A stretch of DNA of 26,760 nucleotides, taken from an uncultured Collinsella sp. (GTDB taxonomy: Bacteria > Actinomycetota > Coriobacteriia > Coriobacteriales > Coriobacteriaceae). The DNA lies in NCBI GenBank assembly GCA_902465265.1, contig CABQMF010000024.1, positions 1-26,760 on the forward strand, given 5' to 3'. The notes under the pieces are model-generated. The model did no database searches. It was not told the DNA's origin and was given only the letters and a program-made list of their open reading frames with translations. Shown piece by piece: positions 1 to 7,592 of the stretch. The position numbers were made by a program, and so were the translations under genes. Numbering within the stretch: position 1 is the stretch's first letter; the number at the start of each line of letters is the position of its first letter.

Positions 1-358
1 ACATAACATTCTGTTGCCGAAGGTCAAATAGCTGCCCGGTTTGAACGAAATCGTATATGGGCTCCGCAATGATTGCGAAGACAAGCATATTTCGCAGGTA
101 CTTCTTTATGTCATGAGTATGCAAAAATCCCTCAACTATCAAAAAGCAAAATAAGGGAAATGCAATTCTGCCAAGAACATGAAGCACATCCGAAGCCTCG
201 CTTAGAATCGCCCACTGTTCGTCTGATATCTGATTGTACGATGCGTGAGTCATGATTCCATTGGTCAGGACGATCCTGCTTACATGATCGAGAACCATCG
301 AGATGGCCGCTATTATCTTTAATGTGCTGCCGCTAATTCCGTATCTATCTGTTTTCAT
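1..358 (-). CDS. TraX-like membrane protein, N-terminal part (runs off window)
   Basis: Reading the minus strand from an ATG at 358 gives 119 uninterrupted codons to base 1, so the gene is incomplete at its 3' end. The start MKTDRYGISGSTLKIIAAIS is followed by VLDHVSRIV, then LGRIAFPLFCFLIVEGF, KKYLRNML and FAIIAEPIYDF. This order (GxSGxxLKIIA, a DH pair, a GRxAFPxFCFLxVEG block, a KKY helix) is the pattern of the TraX family. That family is named after the F-plasmid pilin N-acetylation protein, but most chromosomal members are multi-spanning membrane proteins of unknown role. An AAAGGAAA ribosome-binding site lies just upstream. The sequence is somewhat more AT-rich than the neighbouring genes. 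Family call is good; function is not known. Confidence 0.8.
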   Translation of the reverse strand, partial: MKTDRYGISGSTLKIIAAISMVLDHVSRIVLTNGIMTHASYNQISDEQWAILSEASDVLHVLGRIAFPLFCFLIVEGFLHTHDIKKYLRNMLVFAIIAEPIYDFVQTGQLFDLRQQNVM

Positions 359-376
359 TTCTTTTTCCTTTCTTTG

Positions 377-395
377 GGTGGGCCGTCAGGGGTTC
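377..395 (-). repeat. 19-bp copy of the tRNA-Lys 3' end
   Basis: Bases 377-395 are identical to 505-523, the part of tRNA-Lys covering CC of the CCA tail, the discriminator, the acceptor strand and the start of the T arm. The copy is in the same orientation as the tRNA, 128 bp further downstream of it. The match stops inside the T arm and no other tRNA part is present, so it is not a tRNA gene. Confidence 0.85.
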
Positions 396-396
396 A

Positions 397-460
397 GCCT
401 GCTCCGCAGGCGGCCGCTGCGGCGCTCAGCGCCCCGACGGGTTCGAACCCATGCCGCGGC
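397..460. repeat. GC-rich hairpin cluster and T-arm-like palindrome beside tRNA-Lys
   Basis: Between the tRNA-Lys terminator and the 3'-end copy lie perfect small inverted repeats: 397-411 (6-bp arms, GGA loop on the minus strand), 421-433 (5-bp arms, TGA loop) and the palindrome GGGTTCGAACCC at 439-450, which also occurs in the tRNA-Lys T arm at 518-529. No coding frame is supported here. The arrangement parallels the block behind tRNA-Gly. Confidence 0.7.
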
Positions 461-462
461 AA

Positions 463-495
463 CAAAAAAGCGGCCGGCATCCGCCAGTCGCTTTT
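463..495 (-). terminator. Probable terminator of tRNA-Lys
   Basis: On the minus strand an imperfect stem (AAAAGCG...CCGCTTTT with inner GGC/GCC pairing) is followed by a run of six T. It begins about 9 bp after the CCA tail of tRNA-Lys. Confidence 0.6.
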
Positions 496-503
496 CTATT
501 CTA

Positions 504-579
504 TGGTGGGCCGTCAGGGGTTCGAACCCTGGACCTTGGGATTAAAAGTCCCCTGCTCTGCCAGCTGAGCTAACGGCCC
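504..579 (-). tRNA. tRNA-Lys(TTT)
   Basis: The minus strand starts GGGCCGTTAGCTCAGCTGG (D arm), has a GGGGA-CTTTTAA-TCCCA anticodon arm with anticodon TTT, then a GGGTTCGAACCC T arm, closes with GACGGCCC and carries an encoded ACCA end. All four arms pair and the length is 76 nt including CCA. Confidence 0.97.
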
Positions 580-588
580 GCGGGTGGC

Positions 589-617
589 ATTGTACCACGG
601 TCTGGGACTATTCCCAA
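589..617 (-). promoter_or_regulatory. Predicted promoter of tRNA-Lys
   Basis: On the minus strand TTGGGA (617-612) and TACAAT (594-589) are separated by 17 bp, and the -10 box lies about 10 bp before the tRNA 5' end. The -35 box overlaps the last codons of the upstream aminopeptidase gene, so the tRNA can be transcribed independently of it. Confidence 0.55.
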
Positions 618-1888
618 CTCCATTGGCCGTTCTGGAAAATCACAACTTCACGTCCATCAGGCGTAATGCCCGTAATATCGATATCGTCCGTGCCAATCAT
701 AAAGTCGACATGCGTGCTCGAGACGTTAACGCCATGCTCCAGGAGCTCCTCTTTGGACATGTCGTACCCGCCTTCGATGCATTCAGGGAAACCAACACCC
801 AACGCAAGGTGACAGCTGGCGTTCTCGTCATAGAGCGTGTCATAGAACAGAACGCCGCTTTCGCGGATCGGAGTGTTCTTGGAAATGAGCGCAACCTCAC
901 CCAGATGAGCGGCACCTTCATCGGTGTCAATGATGCTCGCGAGCGTTGCCTTGCCCACGCGGGCATCGTAGTCCACAACGCGGCCGGCCTCGAACTTAAT
1001 CCAAAAATCGTCAACCTTGTTACCGTGGTGAATGAGCGGCATAGCCGAATACACGATACCGTCGGCACGCATACGATCAGGCGAGGTGAAGACCTCTTCG
1101 GTGGGGATGTTGGGGAAGAAGGGATGCCCATCGGGCGTCTTGCCCTTGCCGCCGGCCCACTCGTGACCTTTCGTCATGCCAATCGTCAGATCGGTTCCAT
1201 TTGCCGCGGTGTAATGCAGGTGGTCAAAACGATTGTCGTTCAGGAAACGCAGGTTCTTTTCGAACGCCGCGTCATGAAGCTCCCAGTCGCTCTCCGGGTC
1301 CTGGCCATCGGCGCGCGCGGTGTGCAGAATCGCATTCCACAGCTTATAGATTGCAACCTCATCGGCGTCTCCCGGGAACACCTCGCGCGCCCAAGCCACG
1401 ACCGGCGCGCCGGCGATGCACCACGGGTTGATGTTGTAGTCCAGTCCACGGCGGAAGACCTTGCATTGCGTGTTCCTTGCCTTAGAAGCTGCAGCGGGCT
1501 TGGCGGGATCGATACCCTTGAGAGCTGCAGGGTCCGCACCCTCGATAAAGATAAAGCAGGCACCGTCCTGGGCCAGGGAATCCAGCTGCAGGCGCTTCCA
1601 CTCGGGCGTCTGCTCAAAATAGCTTTTCTCGACATGCTCGTACGCAAGCCTTGTCACGGCATCATCGGCCCAAATGACCGTCACGTGGCCAGCGCCGGCA
1701 GCATAGGCCTCCGCGACCACCACGCGGGCAAAGGACGCGCACTCGACCGGAGACTGAACGACAACCTCCTGGCCGGGCTTGACGTTTACGCCCTTGCGGA
1801 CAACCAAGCGCGCATAGTTTTTAATCTTGGGCTCCAGGGCCTTCATGCCCTCCAGAGCTTCTTCGACCGTCAGGGCAGCTCGAATCAT
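608..1888 (-). CDS. M29-family metal-dependent aminopeptidase
   Basis: The 426-residue product matches the M29 (AmpS/PepS/AmpT) family, cytoplasmic exopeptidases that remove N-terminal residues from peptides. The five metal ligands known from Thermus AmpT align by motif and spacing: E265 (NIPTEE), E331 (HLGE), H360 (ENASCHLALG), H393 and D395 (THVDFMIG). An upstream in-frame ATG at 1900 exists, but GGAG lies six bases before the ATG at 1888, which I therefore choose. A strong terminator separates it from the gene upstream, so it is likely its own transcript, although I found no clear promoter. Length is normal for the family (about 400-420). The exact substrate cannot be read from sequence. 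Confidence 0.93.
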   Translation of the reverse strand: MIRAALTVEEALEGMKALEPKIKNYARLVVRKGVNVKPGQEVVVQSPVECASFARVVVAEAYAAGAGHVTVIWADDAVTRLAYEHVEKSYFEQTPEWKRLQLDSLAQDGACFIFIEGADPAALKGIDPAKPAAASKARNTQCKVFRRGLDYNINPWCIAGAPVVAWAREVFPGDADEVAIYKLWNAILHTARADGQDPESDWELHDAAFEKNLRFLNDNRFDHLHYTAANGTDLTIGMTKGHEWAGGKGKTPDGHPFFPNIPTEEVFTSPDRMRADGIVYSAMPLIHHGNKVDDFWIKFEAGRVVDYDARVGKATLASIIDTDEGAAHLGEVALISKNTPIRESGVLFYDTLYDENASCHLALGVGFPECIEGGYDMSKEELLEHGVNVSSTHVDFMIGTDDIDITGITPDGREVVIFQNGQWSWE

Positions 1889-1916
1889 GTGCCACTCCAT
1901 CTATCTATAGGACAAC

Positions 1917-1947
1917 AAAAAGGCGCGCCGCAAAAACGACGCGCCTT
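1917..1947 (-). terminator. Rho-independent terminator
   Basis: A stem with AAGGCGCG/CGCGCCTT arms around an AAAAAC-type loop is followed by TTTTTG on the minus strand. It closes the purC-membrane protein unit. Weak T-richness on the other side makes it mainly minus-strand. Confidence 0.75.
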
Positions 1948-1977
1948 ATATCTTAGCGATAAGTATGGATGCAAACG

Positions 1978-2553
1978 CTACTTCTTCTTGGAGTCCTTCT
2001 TGTCCTCCTCGGCAGCTGCGCGCTCGATAAGAGCGTTGAGCTTGTTCTCGGACATGCCCTCGGCCTGCGCGCGGTACATGTTGCGCAGGGGACGAATACG
2101 AGCGAAGTCGTAGATAAAGTCACCCAGAATGATGACATAGGACAAAACGATGCCGACCATCTGGACGGGACTGGACACCGTGCCGCCGGGAGCGAAGTAG
2201 AGCGAAGCCCAAATTGCCACGACGAGCACCATGCCGATAGCGAGCACAGCCCACCAAATACGGCGGCGCTTGGTGTAGTCCTCATCCTGCTTGAGAAGGA
2301 TATTCGACACCGTGTAGATGCGATCCTCGCGGGCGCGCTGCTTAGCCTTGCGGGCGCGTTTTTCCTCCTTGGAAAGGCCTTCCAGGTTTTCGCCCTTCTC
2401 GAGCTCTTTGCGGCGGGCCTTGGATGATGCCGGCACGACGTGAACAGAGCTCGCTGCCTGACGGGCGGGCTTAGCGGATGCGGCGGACTTGCGCGCAACC
2501 CCGGTAACCTCGCGGGATTGCGTGCGCTTGTTCGTGGCGCTACGGGTACTCAC
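1978..2553 (-). CDS. Small membrane protein of unknown function, translationally linked to purC
   Basis: The 191-residue protein has a basic, Ala/Ser-rich N terminus (residues 1-75, many KR pairs), two membrane segments at about 99-120 and 130-150, and a charged C tail ending DKKDSKKK. I recognise no catalytic motif. The start is GTG at 2553, placed directly after the purC stop codon (TAAGTG) with AAGGAG about 10 bases upstream inside the end of purC. Translation is therefore probably coupled to purC. The terminator at 1917-1947 follows. Both membrane hairpin and lysine-rich ends suggest an inner-membrane protein with both termini inside, but this is only inference. Confidence 0.8.
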   Translation of the reverse strand: MSTRSATNKRTQSREVTGVARKSAASAKPARQAASSVHVVPASSKARRKELEKGENLEGLSKEEKRARKAKQRAREDRIYTVSNILLKQDEDYTKRRRIWWAVLAIGMVLVVAIWASLYFAPGGTVSSPVQMVGIVLSYVIILGDFIYDFARIRPLRNMYRAQAEGMSENKLNALIERAAAEEDKKDSKKK

Positions 2554-3441
2554 TTACGCGTTCTCCTTCATGCTTGTGAACTGGGAGCCCGTAATGATTT
2601 GGAAGGCCTCGCGATAGCGCTCGGACGTGCCATCGATGACCTCGGCGGGCAGGTGCGGGGTCTCCCCCGTCATATCCCAGTTGGCCTTGAGCCAATTGCG
2701 GACGAATTGTTTGTCGTAGCTAGGCTGGATCTTGCCCTCCTCGTAGCTGACGGCAGGCCAGAAACGGCTGGAGTCGGGCGTGAGGCACTCGTCGATCAGC
2801 GTAATCTTGCCATCAATAACACCGAACTCGAACTTGGTGTCGGCGATGATGATGCCTCGAGTCGCGGCATACTCGGCAGCGGCCTTGTAAATCTTGAGGG
2901 ACAGGTCGCGAATCTGCGCGGCGACGTCCTCACCCACGATCTCGCAGCAACGCTCGAACGAAATGTTCTCGTCGTGATCGCCGATCTCGGCCTTCGTAGA
3001 CGGCGTGAACAGCGGCTCGGGAAGCTTTGAGGCCTCGGTCAGGCCCTCGGGCAGCTGAATGCCGCAGACGGTGCCGTTCTCGTCATAGGTCTTCTTGCCC
3101 GAACCGGTCAGATAGCCGCGGACGATGCACTCGATAGGAATCGTCTGGGCCTTCTTGACCAGCATGGCGCGGCCTGCGAGATAGTCACGATACTCGGCAA
3201 ACTCCTCGGGGAAATCCGCCGGGTCGATGGAGACGAGGTGGTTGGGGACGATGTCGGCAAACTTATCGAACCAGAATGCCGAGATGCGGTTGAGCACCTC
3301 TCCCTTAAACGGAATCTCGTCGGGAAGAATGAAGTCGAACGCAGAAATGCGGTCGGTGGCGACCATCAGCAGGTTTTCACCGGCATCATAGATATCACGA
3401 ACCTTGCCACGGGAATCCGGACGACGCTCCATCGTTGTCAC
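2554..3441 (-). CDS. purC: Phosphoribosylaminoimidazole-succinocarboxamide synthase (SAICAR synthetase)
   Basis: PurC joins aspartate to CAIR using ATP to form SAICAR in de novo purine synthesis, in the cytoplasm. Recognisable family blocks are GKVRDIYD near the N terminus, DRISAFDF, IECIVRGYLTGSG, DTKFEFG and DECLTPDSSRFW, followed by SYDKQFVRNWL. The length of 295 residues fits the longer bacterial/yeast-like form. The open frame extends to a GTG at 3450, but AAGGAG (3454-3449) overlaps that codon, while it sits eight bases before the GTG at 3441. I choose 3441. PurB, which acts on the SAICAR product, lies 7 kb away at 10364-11710 on the same strand, so the purine genes are dispersed, not one operon. 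Confidence 0.96.
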   Translation of the reverse strand: MTTMERRPDSRGKVRDIYDAGENLLMVATDRISAFDFILPDEIPFKGEVLNRISAFWFDKFADIVPNHLVSIDPADFPEEFAEYRDYLAGRAMLVKKAQTIPIECIVRGYLTGSGKKTYDENGTVCGIQLPEGLTEASKLPEPLFTPSTKAEIGDHDENISFERCCEIVGEDVAAQIRDLSLKIYKAAAEYAATRGIIIADTKFEFGVIDGKITLIDECLTPDSSRFWPAVSYEEGKIQPSYDKQFVRNWLKANWDMTGETPHLPAEVIDGTSERYREAFQIITGSQFTSMKENA

Positions 3442-3550
3442 GTGAGTCACTCCTTACCTAAATACGACAGTAATGCGGGTTCTTCCCCGCACGTTTTCGC
3501 AAACTCGGAGCGGCAGGGACGAAACCCCTCCTTCACCGAATAGCGAAAAG

Positions 3551-5116
3551 CTAGTGCTCCATTGTAGTAGATGCCGCGTCCGCCGTGTGCTCGCGAGGCA
3601 GATGAATCGTAAAAGTCGTACCCTTTCCAAGCTCCGACTCCACGGATATGTAGCCATGATGACGCTCGACAATCTGCTTGGTCACGGCGAGGCCCACGCC
3701 CAGGCCGCCCGCCTCGCGGGCGCGACTGGCGTCAGCACGCCAAAAACGACCGAAGATGCGCGACAAATCATCCTTGGCGATACCGATGCCCGTATCCGAA
3801 ACCGCAATATCGACGTGCTTACGGTCGCTGAGCACCGACACCACGACCCAACCTCCCTCGGGGGTATAGCGCATGGCGTTACTCAAGAGGTTGATGACGC
3901 ATTGCGTGATCATGTCGGGATCTGCCTCGACAACGTCATCGTGGCCCTGCGTCTCATCTGCAAAGCGCAAGCGCAGGTCGCGGTCGGCAAACAGGCGCTC
4001 CTGGCCATTCACAATCGAACGCACAAACGGCACCATATCCACCGGCTCCAGGTTGAGCGGCGCGGTACTGTTTTCCATGCGCGACAGGTCGAGCATCTGC
4101 TGCACCAGACGGGCCAGACGACGTGTCTCGGATGCGACTGTCTCCAGATGCTCGTCGTCGGTGGGGTACACGCCGTCCTGCATGGCCTCAACCGTTGCAA
4201 GCATTGCCATGAGCGGCGTGCGCAGCTCATGAGCCACATCGGAAGTCAGGCGCTTCTCGTGCTTCATGTCCTTCTCGAGTGAGGTGGCCATCTCGTCGAA
4301 GGTCTCTCCCAGCTGATCGATCTCATCATCGCCGCGCAAGCCCGTACGAGCGGACAGGTCTCCATCGCGAATCTGCTTGGCGGTGCTGGTAATACGATGA
4401 ATCGGCTTGGTGAGCATGCGCGACACGAGCGCTCCGATAACGACCGAGATGCAGACGGCCACAACCGCGGCAAGGGCCATGGCGTTAAAGGTCTTCTCTC
4501 TGAATGCTGAGTCTGCCCTGGTGAGCAGGGCATCGGAGCCAACCGCCCACAATTTGACCTGACCCACGTGCTCGCCGGAGGACGTCACGATCTCAACGTT
4601 GGCAACACTATTGGAATCGGTGGGAGCAGACGAGACTGGGCTGTGCGACGCCCTCTTTCCGCTCGTATCGTCGGTCGTCGCCTGATTTTCGCGCACATCG
4701 GCAGTAGCGCTTGCCGAGGGCCACGAGTCGTCGTAGACGATGACGCCCTTTTTATTGACAACCTGCATGCCCAGATCGTCGGACACCAAACTCGATGTCG
4801 CGACCGTGCGCAGCTCGCCCGCAGTCCAAGAACCGTTTTCCTCATATGACGTTGCCAACTTATCGGCAGCGGAATTGGCGATTTCGACAATATTGGAGCG
4901 CGTGTAATCCGTAAAAACCGTGCCCCATACAACGGAGACTACGCCCACCAGCACCAATACCGTCATGAGCGATGTCAGGGCAAAAGCTAGGGCCATGCGC
5001 GAGGGATAGCTCATCGTCGGCCGTGAATCGGAACGAGGCGTGTTCCAACTAGCCTTGGAACCCGCCTCGTTCTCCTGCTTATGCTTTTGCCCGATTTCAA
5101 AGCGCGCAGGTGTCAT
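3551..5116 (-). CDS. Membrane sensor histidine kinase
   Basis: The 521-residue protein is a class-I sensor kinase. In order it has a polar cytoplasmic N tail, a membrane segment (about 41-66), an extracytoplasmic sensor region (about 67-210, with a Ser/Thr-rich stretch near 132-172), a second membrane segment (about 211-232), HAMP (about 233-285), an H box with phosphoacceptor H296 (VAHELRTPL), an N box with N413 (INLLSNAMRYTP), the G1 box DTGIGIA (441-447) and a G2 box (GGLGVGLAV). All kinase motifs are intact. AAAGGAAA precedes the ATG. It begins 12 bp after the response regulator stop, so the two are one operon and almost certainly partners. The stimulus is unknown. Confidence 0.95.
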   Translation of the reverse strand: MTPARFEIGQKHKQENEAGSKASWNTPRSDSRPTMSYPSRMALAFALTSLMTVLVLVGVVSVVWGTVFTDYTRSNIVEIANSAADKLATSYEENGSWTAGELRTVATSSLVSDDLGMQVVNKKGVIVYDDSWPSASATADVRENQATTDDTSGKRASHSPVSSAPTDSNSVANVEIVTSSGEHVGQVKLWAVGSDALLTRADSAFREKTFNAMALAAVVAVCISVVIGALVSRMLTKPIHRITSTAKQIRDGDLSARTGLRGDDEIDQLGETFDEMATSLEKDMKHEKRLTSDVAHELRTPLMAMLATVEAMQDGVYPTDDEHLETVASETRRLARLVQQMLDLSRMENSTAPLNLEPVDMVPFVRSIVNGQERLFADRDLRLRFADETQGHDDVVEADPDMITQCVINLLSNAMRYTPEGGWVVVSVLSDRKHVDIAVSDTGIGIAKDDLSRIFGRFWRADASRAREAGGLGVGLAVTKQIVERHHGYISVESELGKGTTFTIHLPREHTADAASTTMEH

Positions 5117-5128
5117 ATGTGATTTCCT

Positions 5129-5851
5129 TTATTTCTCGTCCGACTTATCGGTCTTGGTCGGAGCCTCGAAGCGGTAGCCGACACCGTGAACGGTGTAGAG
5201 CCACTTGGGCTTCTTGGGGTCGTCGCCCAGCTTGGCGCGAAGGTTCTTCACGTGGCTGTCGATGGTGCGCTCGTAACCCTCAAAGTCGTAGCCGAGCACC
5301 TTCTCGACCAGCTCCATGCGGTTGTAGACGCGGCCGGGGTGACGGGCAAGCGTGGTGAGCAGCTTGAACTCGGAAGCCGTCAGGTCGACTTCCTTGCCCT
5401 CGACCAAAATCTTGTGGCCCGAGATGTCAATGACCAAATCGCCAAAGTCGAGCACCTCGACGGCCGGCTCATCGGCCTGGTGGGCACGGCGGAACAAGGC
5501 GCGCACGCGCGCGACAAGCTCGCGCGGCGAGAACGGCTTGATCAGGTAGTCGTCGGCACCGAGCTCGAGGCCGATAATACGGTCCTCGATCTCGCCCTTG
5601 GCCGTCAGCATAATGATGGGGACATCCGAGGTGTCGCGAATGGTGCGGCAAACGCGCTCGCCGGGAATCTTAGGGAGCATGAGGTCGAGCACGACCAGGT
5701 CGAACTGATGCTTCTCGAACTCTTCGATAGCGGACTGGCCGTCGCCCACGCCCACAACCCAATAGCCCTCGCGCTCGAGATAGGCAGCGACGGCGTCACG
5801 GATTGCCTTCTCATCCTCGACCAGCAGAATCTTTTTTGCATCTGAAGCCAT
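5129..5851 (-). CDS. OmpR/PhoB-family response regulator
   Basis: The 240-residue protein has a receiver domain (residues 8-120) with acidic pocket E12-D13, phosphoacceptor D56 (VVLDLMLPK), T83, Y102 and K105 (DDYLIKPF), followed by a winged-helix DNA-binding domain (about 140-230; LTASEFKLL, RTIDSHVKNLRAKL, TVHGVGYRF). It is expected to bind DNA after phosphorylation by the adjacent kinase. The open frame reaches a TTG at 5872, but a G-rich ribosome-binding site (GGGGGG) lies seven bases before the ATG at 5851, which gives the usual short N terminus. The sequence 5852-6004 upstream has an AT-rich TTAAAAT but no convincing -35 box. Confidence 0.95.
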   Translation of the reverse strand: MASDAKKILLVEDEKAIRDAVAAYLEREGYWVVGVGDGQSAIEEFEKHQFDLVVLDLMLPKIPGERVCRTIRDTSDVPIIMLTAKGEIEDRIIGLELGADDYLIKPFSPRELVARVRALFRRAHQADEPAVEVLDFGDLVIDISGHKILVEGKEVDLTASEFKLLTTLARHPGRVYNRMELVEKVLGYDFEGYERTIDSHVKNLRAKLGDDPKKPKWLYTVHGVGYRFEAPTKTDKSDEK

Positions 5852-6004
5852 AACACGGCCCCCCTGTCTCAATTAGCTAAGAACAAGCTCATTTTAACGC
5901 ACCTGAGCCCACCGGGTATCGCATGGGCGCGATAGCTCGGCGGGCGGTACTCATAGTCACAACGCGCTTATTCCCCTGTCGAGCCCTTTTTAACCCCTCG
6001 GAGA

Positions 6005-7216
6005 CTAAAGAGAGAACAAGCGAGCGGTAACCGTCTCGGGAATTCCCTGGCTGTTACGCACCGTTGCGTACGTTAAGAACGAGTTCGATTTACCCGCCGT
6101 AGCAGGATAATCGCCATACTCCAAAGCTCGATCGGGTGACAGAAGCGAGCCGTAGGTCTTAGCCGAAGTGTCAATCAAAAAATGCGACGCCTGAACTTTA
6201 ACCAGGTATTTGTTTTTCCTTCCCGCAGCGCACGCGAGCGGCTCACGCGAAAGGAAGAGGTACGGCCCACCCTCGTTACCGATATAGGTGCCCATATTGC
6301 CCAGGCTACCCACACCGCTATACGTCGCCTCAATGGAGAACACGAAGGTGTCGCCCATATACACGGCCTCGAAAGGCGAAACCGACGAAGGAAGCACCAG
6401 CTGAGCTCGCTTCGTGTTGTTGCCGTCAGTCAGGTCGATCGCCGTCATACCGTAATAGACGCCCTCATCATTGTGCACGCGGGGCGAGATGGTCAGGATA
6501 CCGTCGCTCACACGCGGAGCGGATGCGAAACGGCCCGTCGACTTCCAAATAGTCTCAGGCTTGGACTCGCTGGGCGACTGACGGTAGCAGTACGAATCGT
6601 TACTCGTCTTGGTGCCACCGGACGAAGGCATCTTATACCAGATGACCGACGACCTATACGCTGTGAAGAGCGGCGGATCGTAGTTTTCGCCACCGCGGTC
6701 GAGCTCGACAGCGTTGCCGGTAAGGGAGGAGCCTGCAAGGTTTTGCGCATAGAGTTTCCAAGACGCATTGGCAAGGTTCATCTCGACCCACGCGAACACG
6801 CCATCGCCCGCGCGAACGTCGTAAAACGCATAACCGGTTCCCTCAATGGGATCCTCGATAAGTGTGGCAAGCGAGCCATCGCCCAGGTTGAGCACACCAA
6901 GCGTATTGGCATGCAGGGCAGAAGCAGGCGCCATCATCGCGGCAGCGTAGTCGCCATCGCAGTAGTACAGCAGCGTGCCCAGCGGCAGCGTCCACGAGGC
7001 CGCGGGCTCAAGATCGATATCAACAGCTTCGTACTCATCAGTGATCGAGACAATCTTCGAATCGTCCTTGATAACCTGCGGCTCGCCGGCGGCGTCATCA
7101 CTCGTTCCCGTTTTTTTCGAGCAACCGGCAAGCACCGTGGCAGCGCCGGTGGCAGCCCCACCGAGTACAAAGCCGCGACGCGATATTCCGTTCTTGATGT
7201 GATCGACGATACCCAT
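6005..7216 (-). CDS. Tat-exported lipoprotein of unknown function
   Basis: The 403-residue product begins with a twin-arginine signal (SRRGFVLGG, R13-R14), a short hydrophobic stretch and a lipobox TVLAGC with Cys32, so it should be folded in the cytoplasm, exported by Tat and lipid-anchored outside. The rest consists of repeated short beta-rich segments with aromatic residues (for example SASWTLPLG, ASWKLYAQN, SSVIWYKM, PETIWKSTG), which suggests a beta-propeller-like fold; this is inference. The longest frame begins at 7270, but the ATG at 7216 shares its A with the stop codon of the TSCPD gene (TAATG), gives the proper signal peptide and implies coupled translation. No catalytic motif was recognised. 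Confidence 0.85.
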   Translation of the reverse strand: MGIVDHIKNGISRRGFVLGGAATGAATVLAGCSKKTGTSDDAAGEPQVIKDDSKIVSITDEYEAVDIDLEPAASWTLPLGTLLYYCDGDYAAAMMAPASALHANTLGVLNLGDGSLATLIEDPIEGTGYAFYDVRAGDGVFAWVEMNLANASWKLYAQNLAGSSLTGNAVELDRGGENYDPPLFTAYRSSVIWYKMPSSGGTKTSNDSYCYRQSPSESKPETIWKSTGRFASAPRVSDGILTISPRVHNDEGVYYGMTAIDLTDGNNTKRAQLVLPSSVSPFEAVYMGDTFVFSIEATYSGVGSLGNMGTYIGNEGGPYLFLSREPLACAAGRKNKYLVKVQASHFLIDTSAKTYGSLLSPDRALEYGDYPATAGKSNSFLTYATVRNSQGIPETVTARLFSL

Positions 7217-7479
7217 TAGGCAATCTCGGCGCGAGCGGCCTCGATAGCGCGCGTAAGCTGATCGGCGCAAGAGGTCTTTTTCATACCGCAGGTATTACCC
7301 GCGAGAACCTCGATCACGCGGTCGGCGGGAGCGCCCTCGACCAGCTTGGAGATAGCCTTGAGATTGCCGTCGCAGCCGCCGGTGAACTCAACGCCCAGCA
7401 CCTTGCTGCCGTCATCGGAAAGATTGAGGTGGATATTGCGAGCGCATACACCCTGAGGCTTGTAGTCAAAACTAATCAT
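7216..7479 (-). CDS. TIGR03905-type TSCPD-domain protein
   Basis: This 87-residue protein matches the small TSCPD family seen alone in many anaerobes. The features are an N-terminal YKPQGVCARNI, FTGGCDGNLKAISKLVEG in the middle, and CGMKKTSCADQL near the end, giving four spaced cysteines. A related TSCPD domain is found at the end of some class-II ribonucleotide reductases. The cysteines suggest metal binding, but the role of the stand-alone form is unknown. AGGGGATCTCA precedes the ATG. It overlaps the following lipoprotein gene by one base. The 113 bp upstream (7480-7592) probably carries the promoter, which I cannot define. Confidence 0.88.
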   Translation of the reverse strand: MISFDYKPQGVCARNIHLNLSDDGSKVLGVEFTGGCDGNLKAISKLVEGAPADRVIEVLAGNTCGMKKTSCADQLTRAIEAARAEIA

Positions 7480-7592
7480 TGAGATCCCCTCTCAGAAAGC
7501 AATTTCAGACGTCTATTATCCCCGTCCGAGCCGATAAAGTATCGCGGGCACCGATTCAACATCCTACGATGCTTGGACTAGTGGGGGCAAGA

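Noticed and set aside
377..503. A second, degenerate tRNA gene beside tRNA-Lys
   Set aside because: Only the 3' end and a T-arm-like palindrome are present; no D or anticodon arm can be folded between them.
584..2113. Long plus-strand open frame (509 codons) opposite the M29 aminopeptidase
   Set aside because: It is antisense to a gene with all five metal ligands and a good ribosome-binding site; the frame is a by-product of GC-biased codon use and matches no family.
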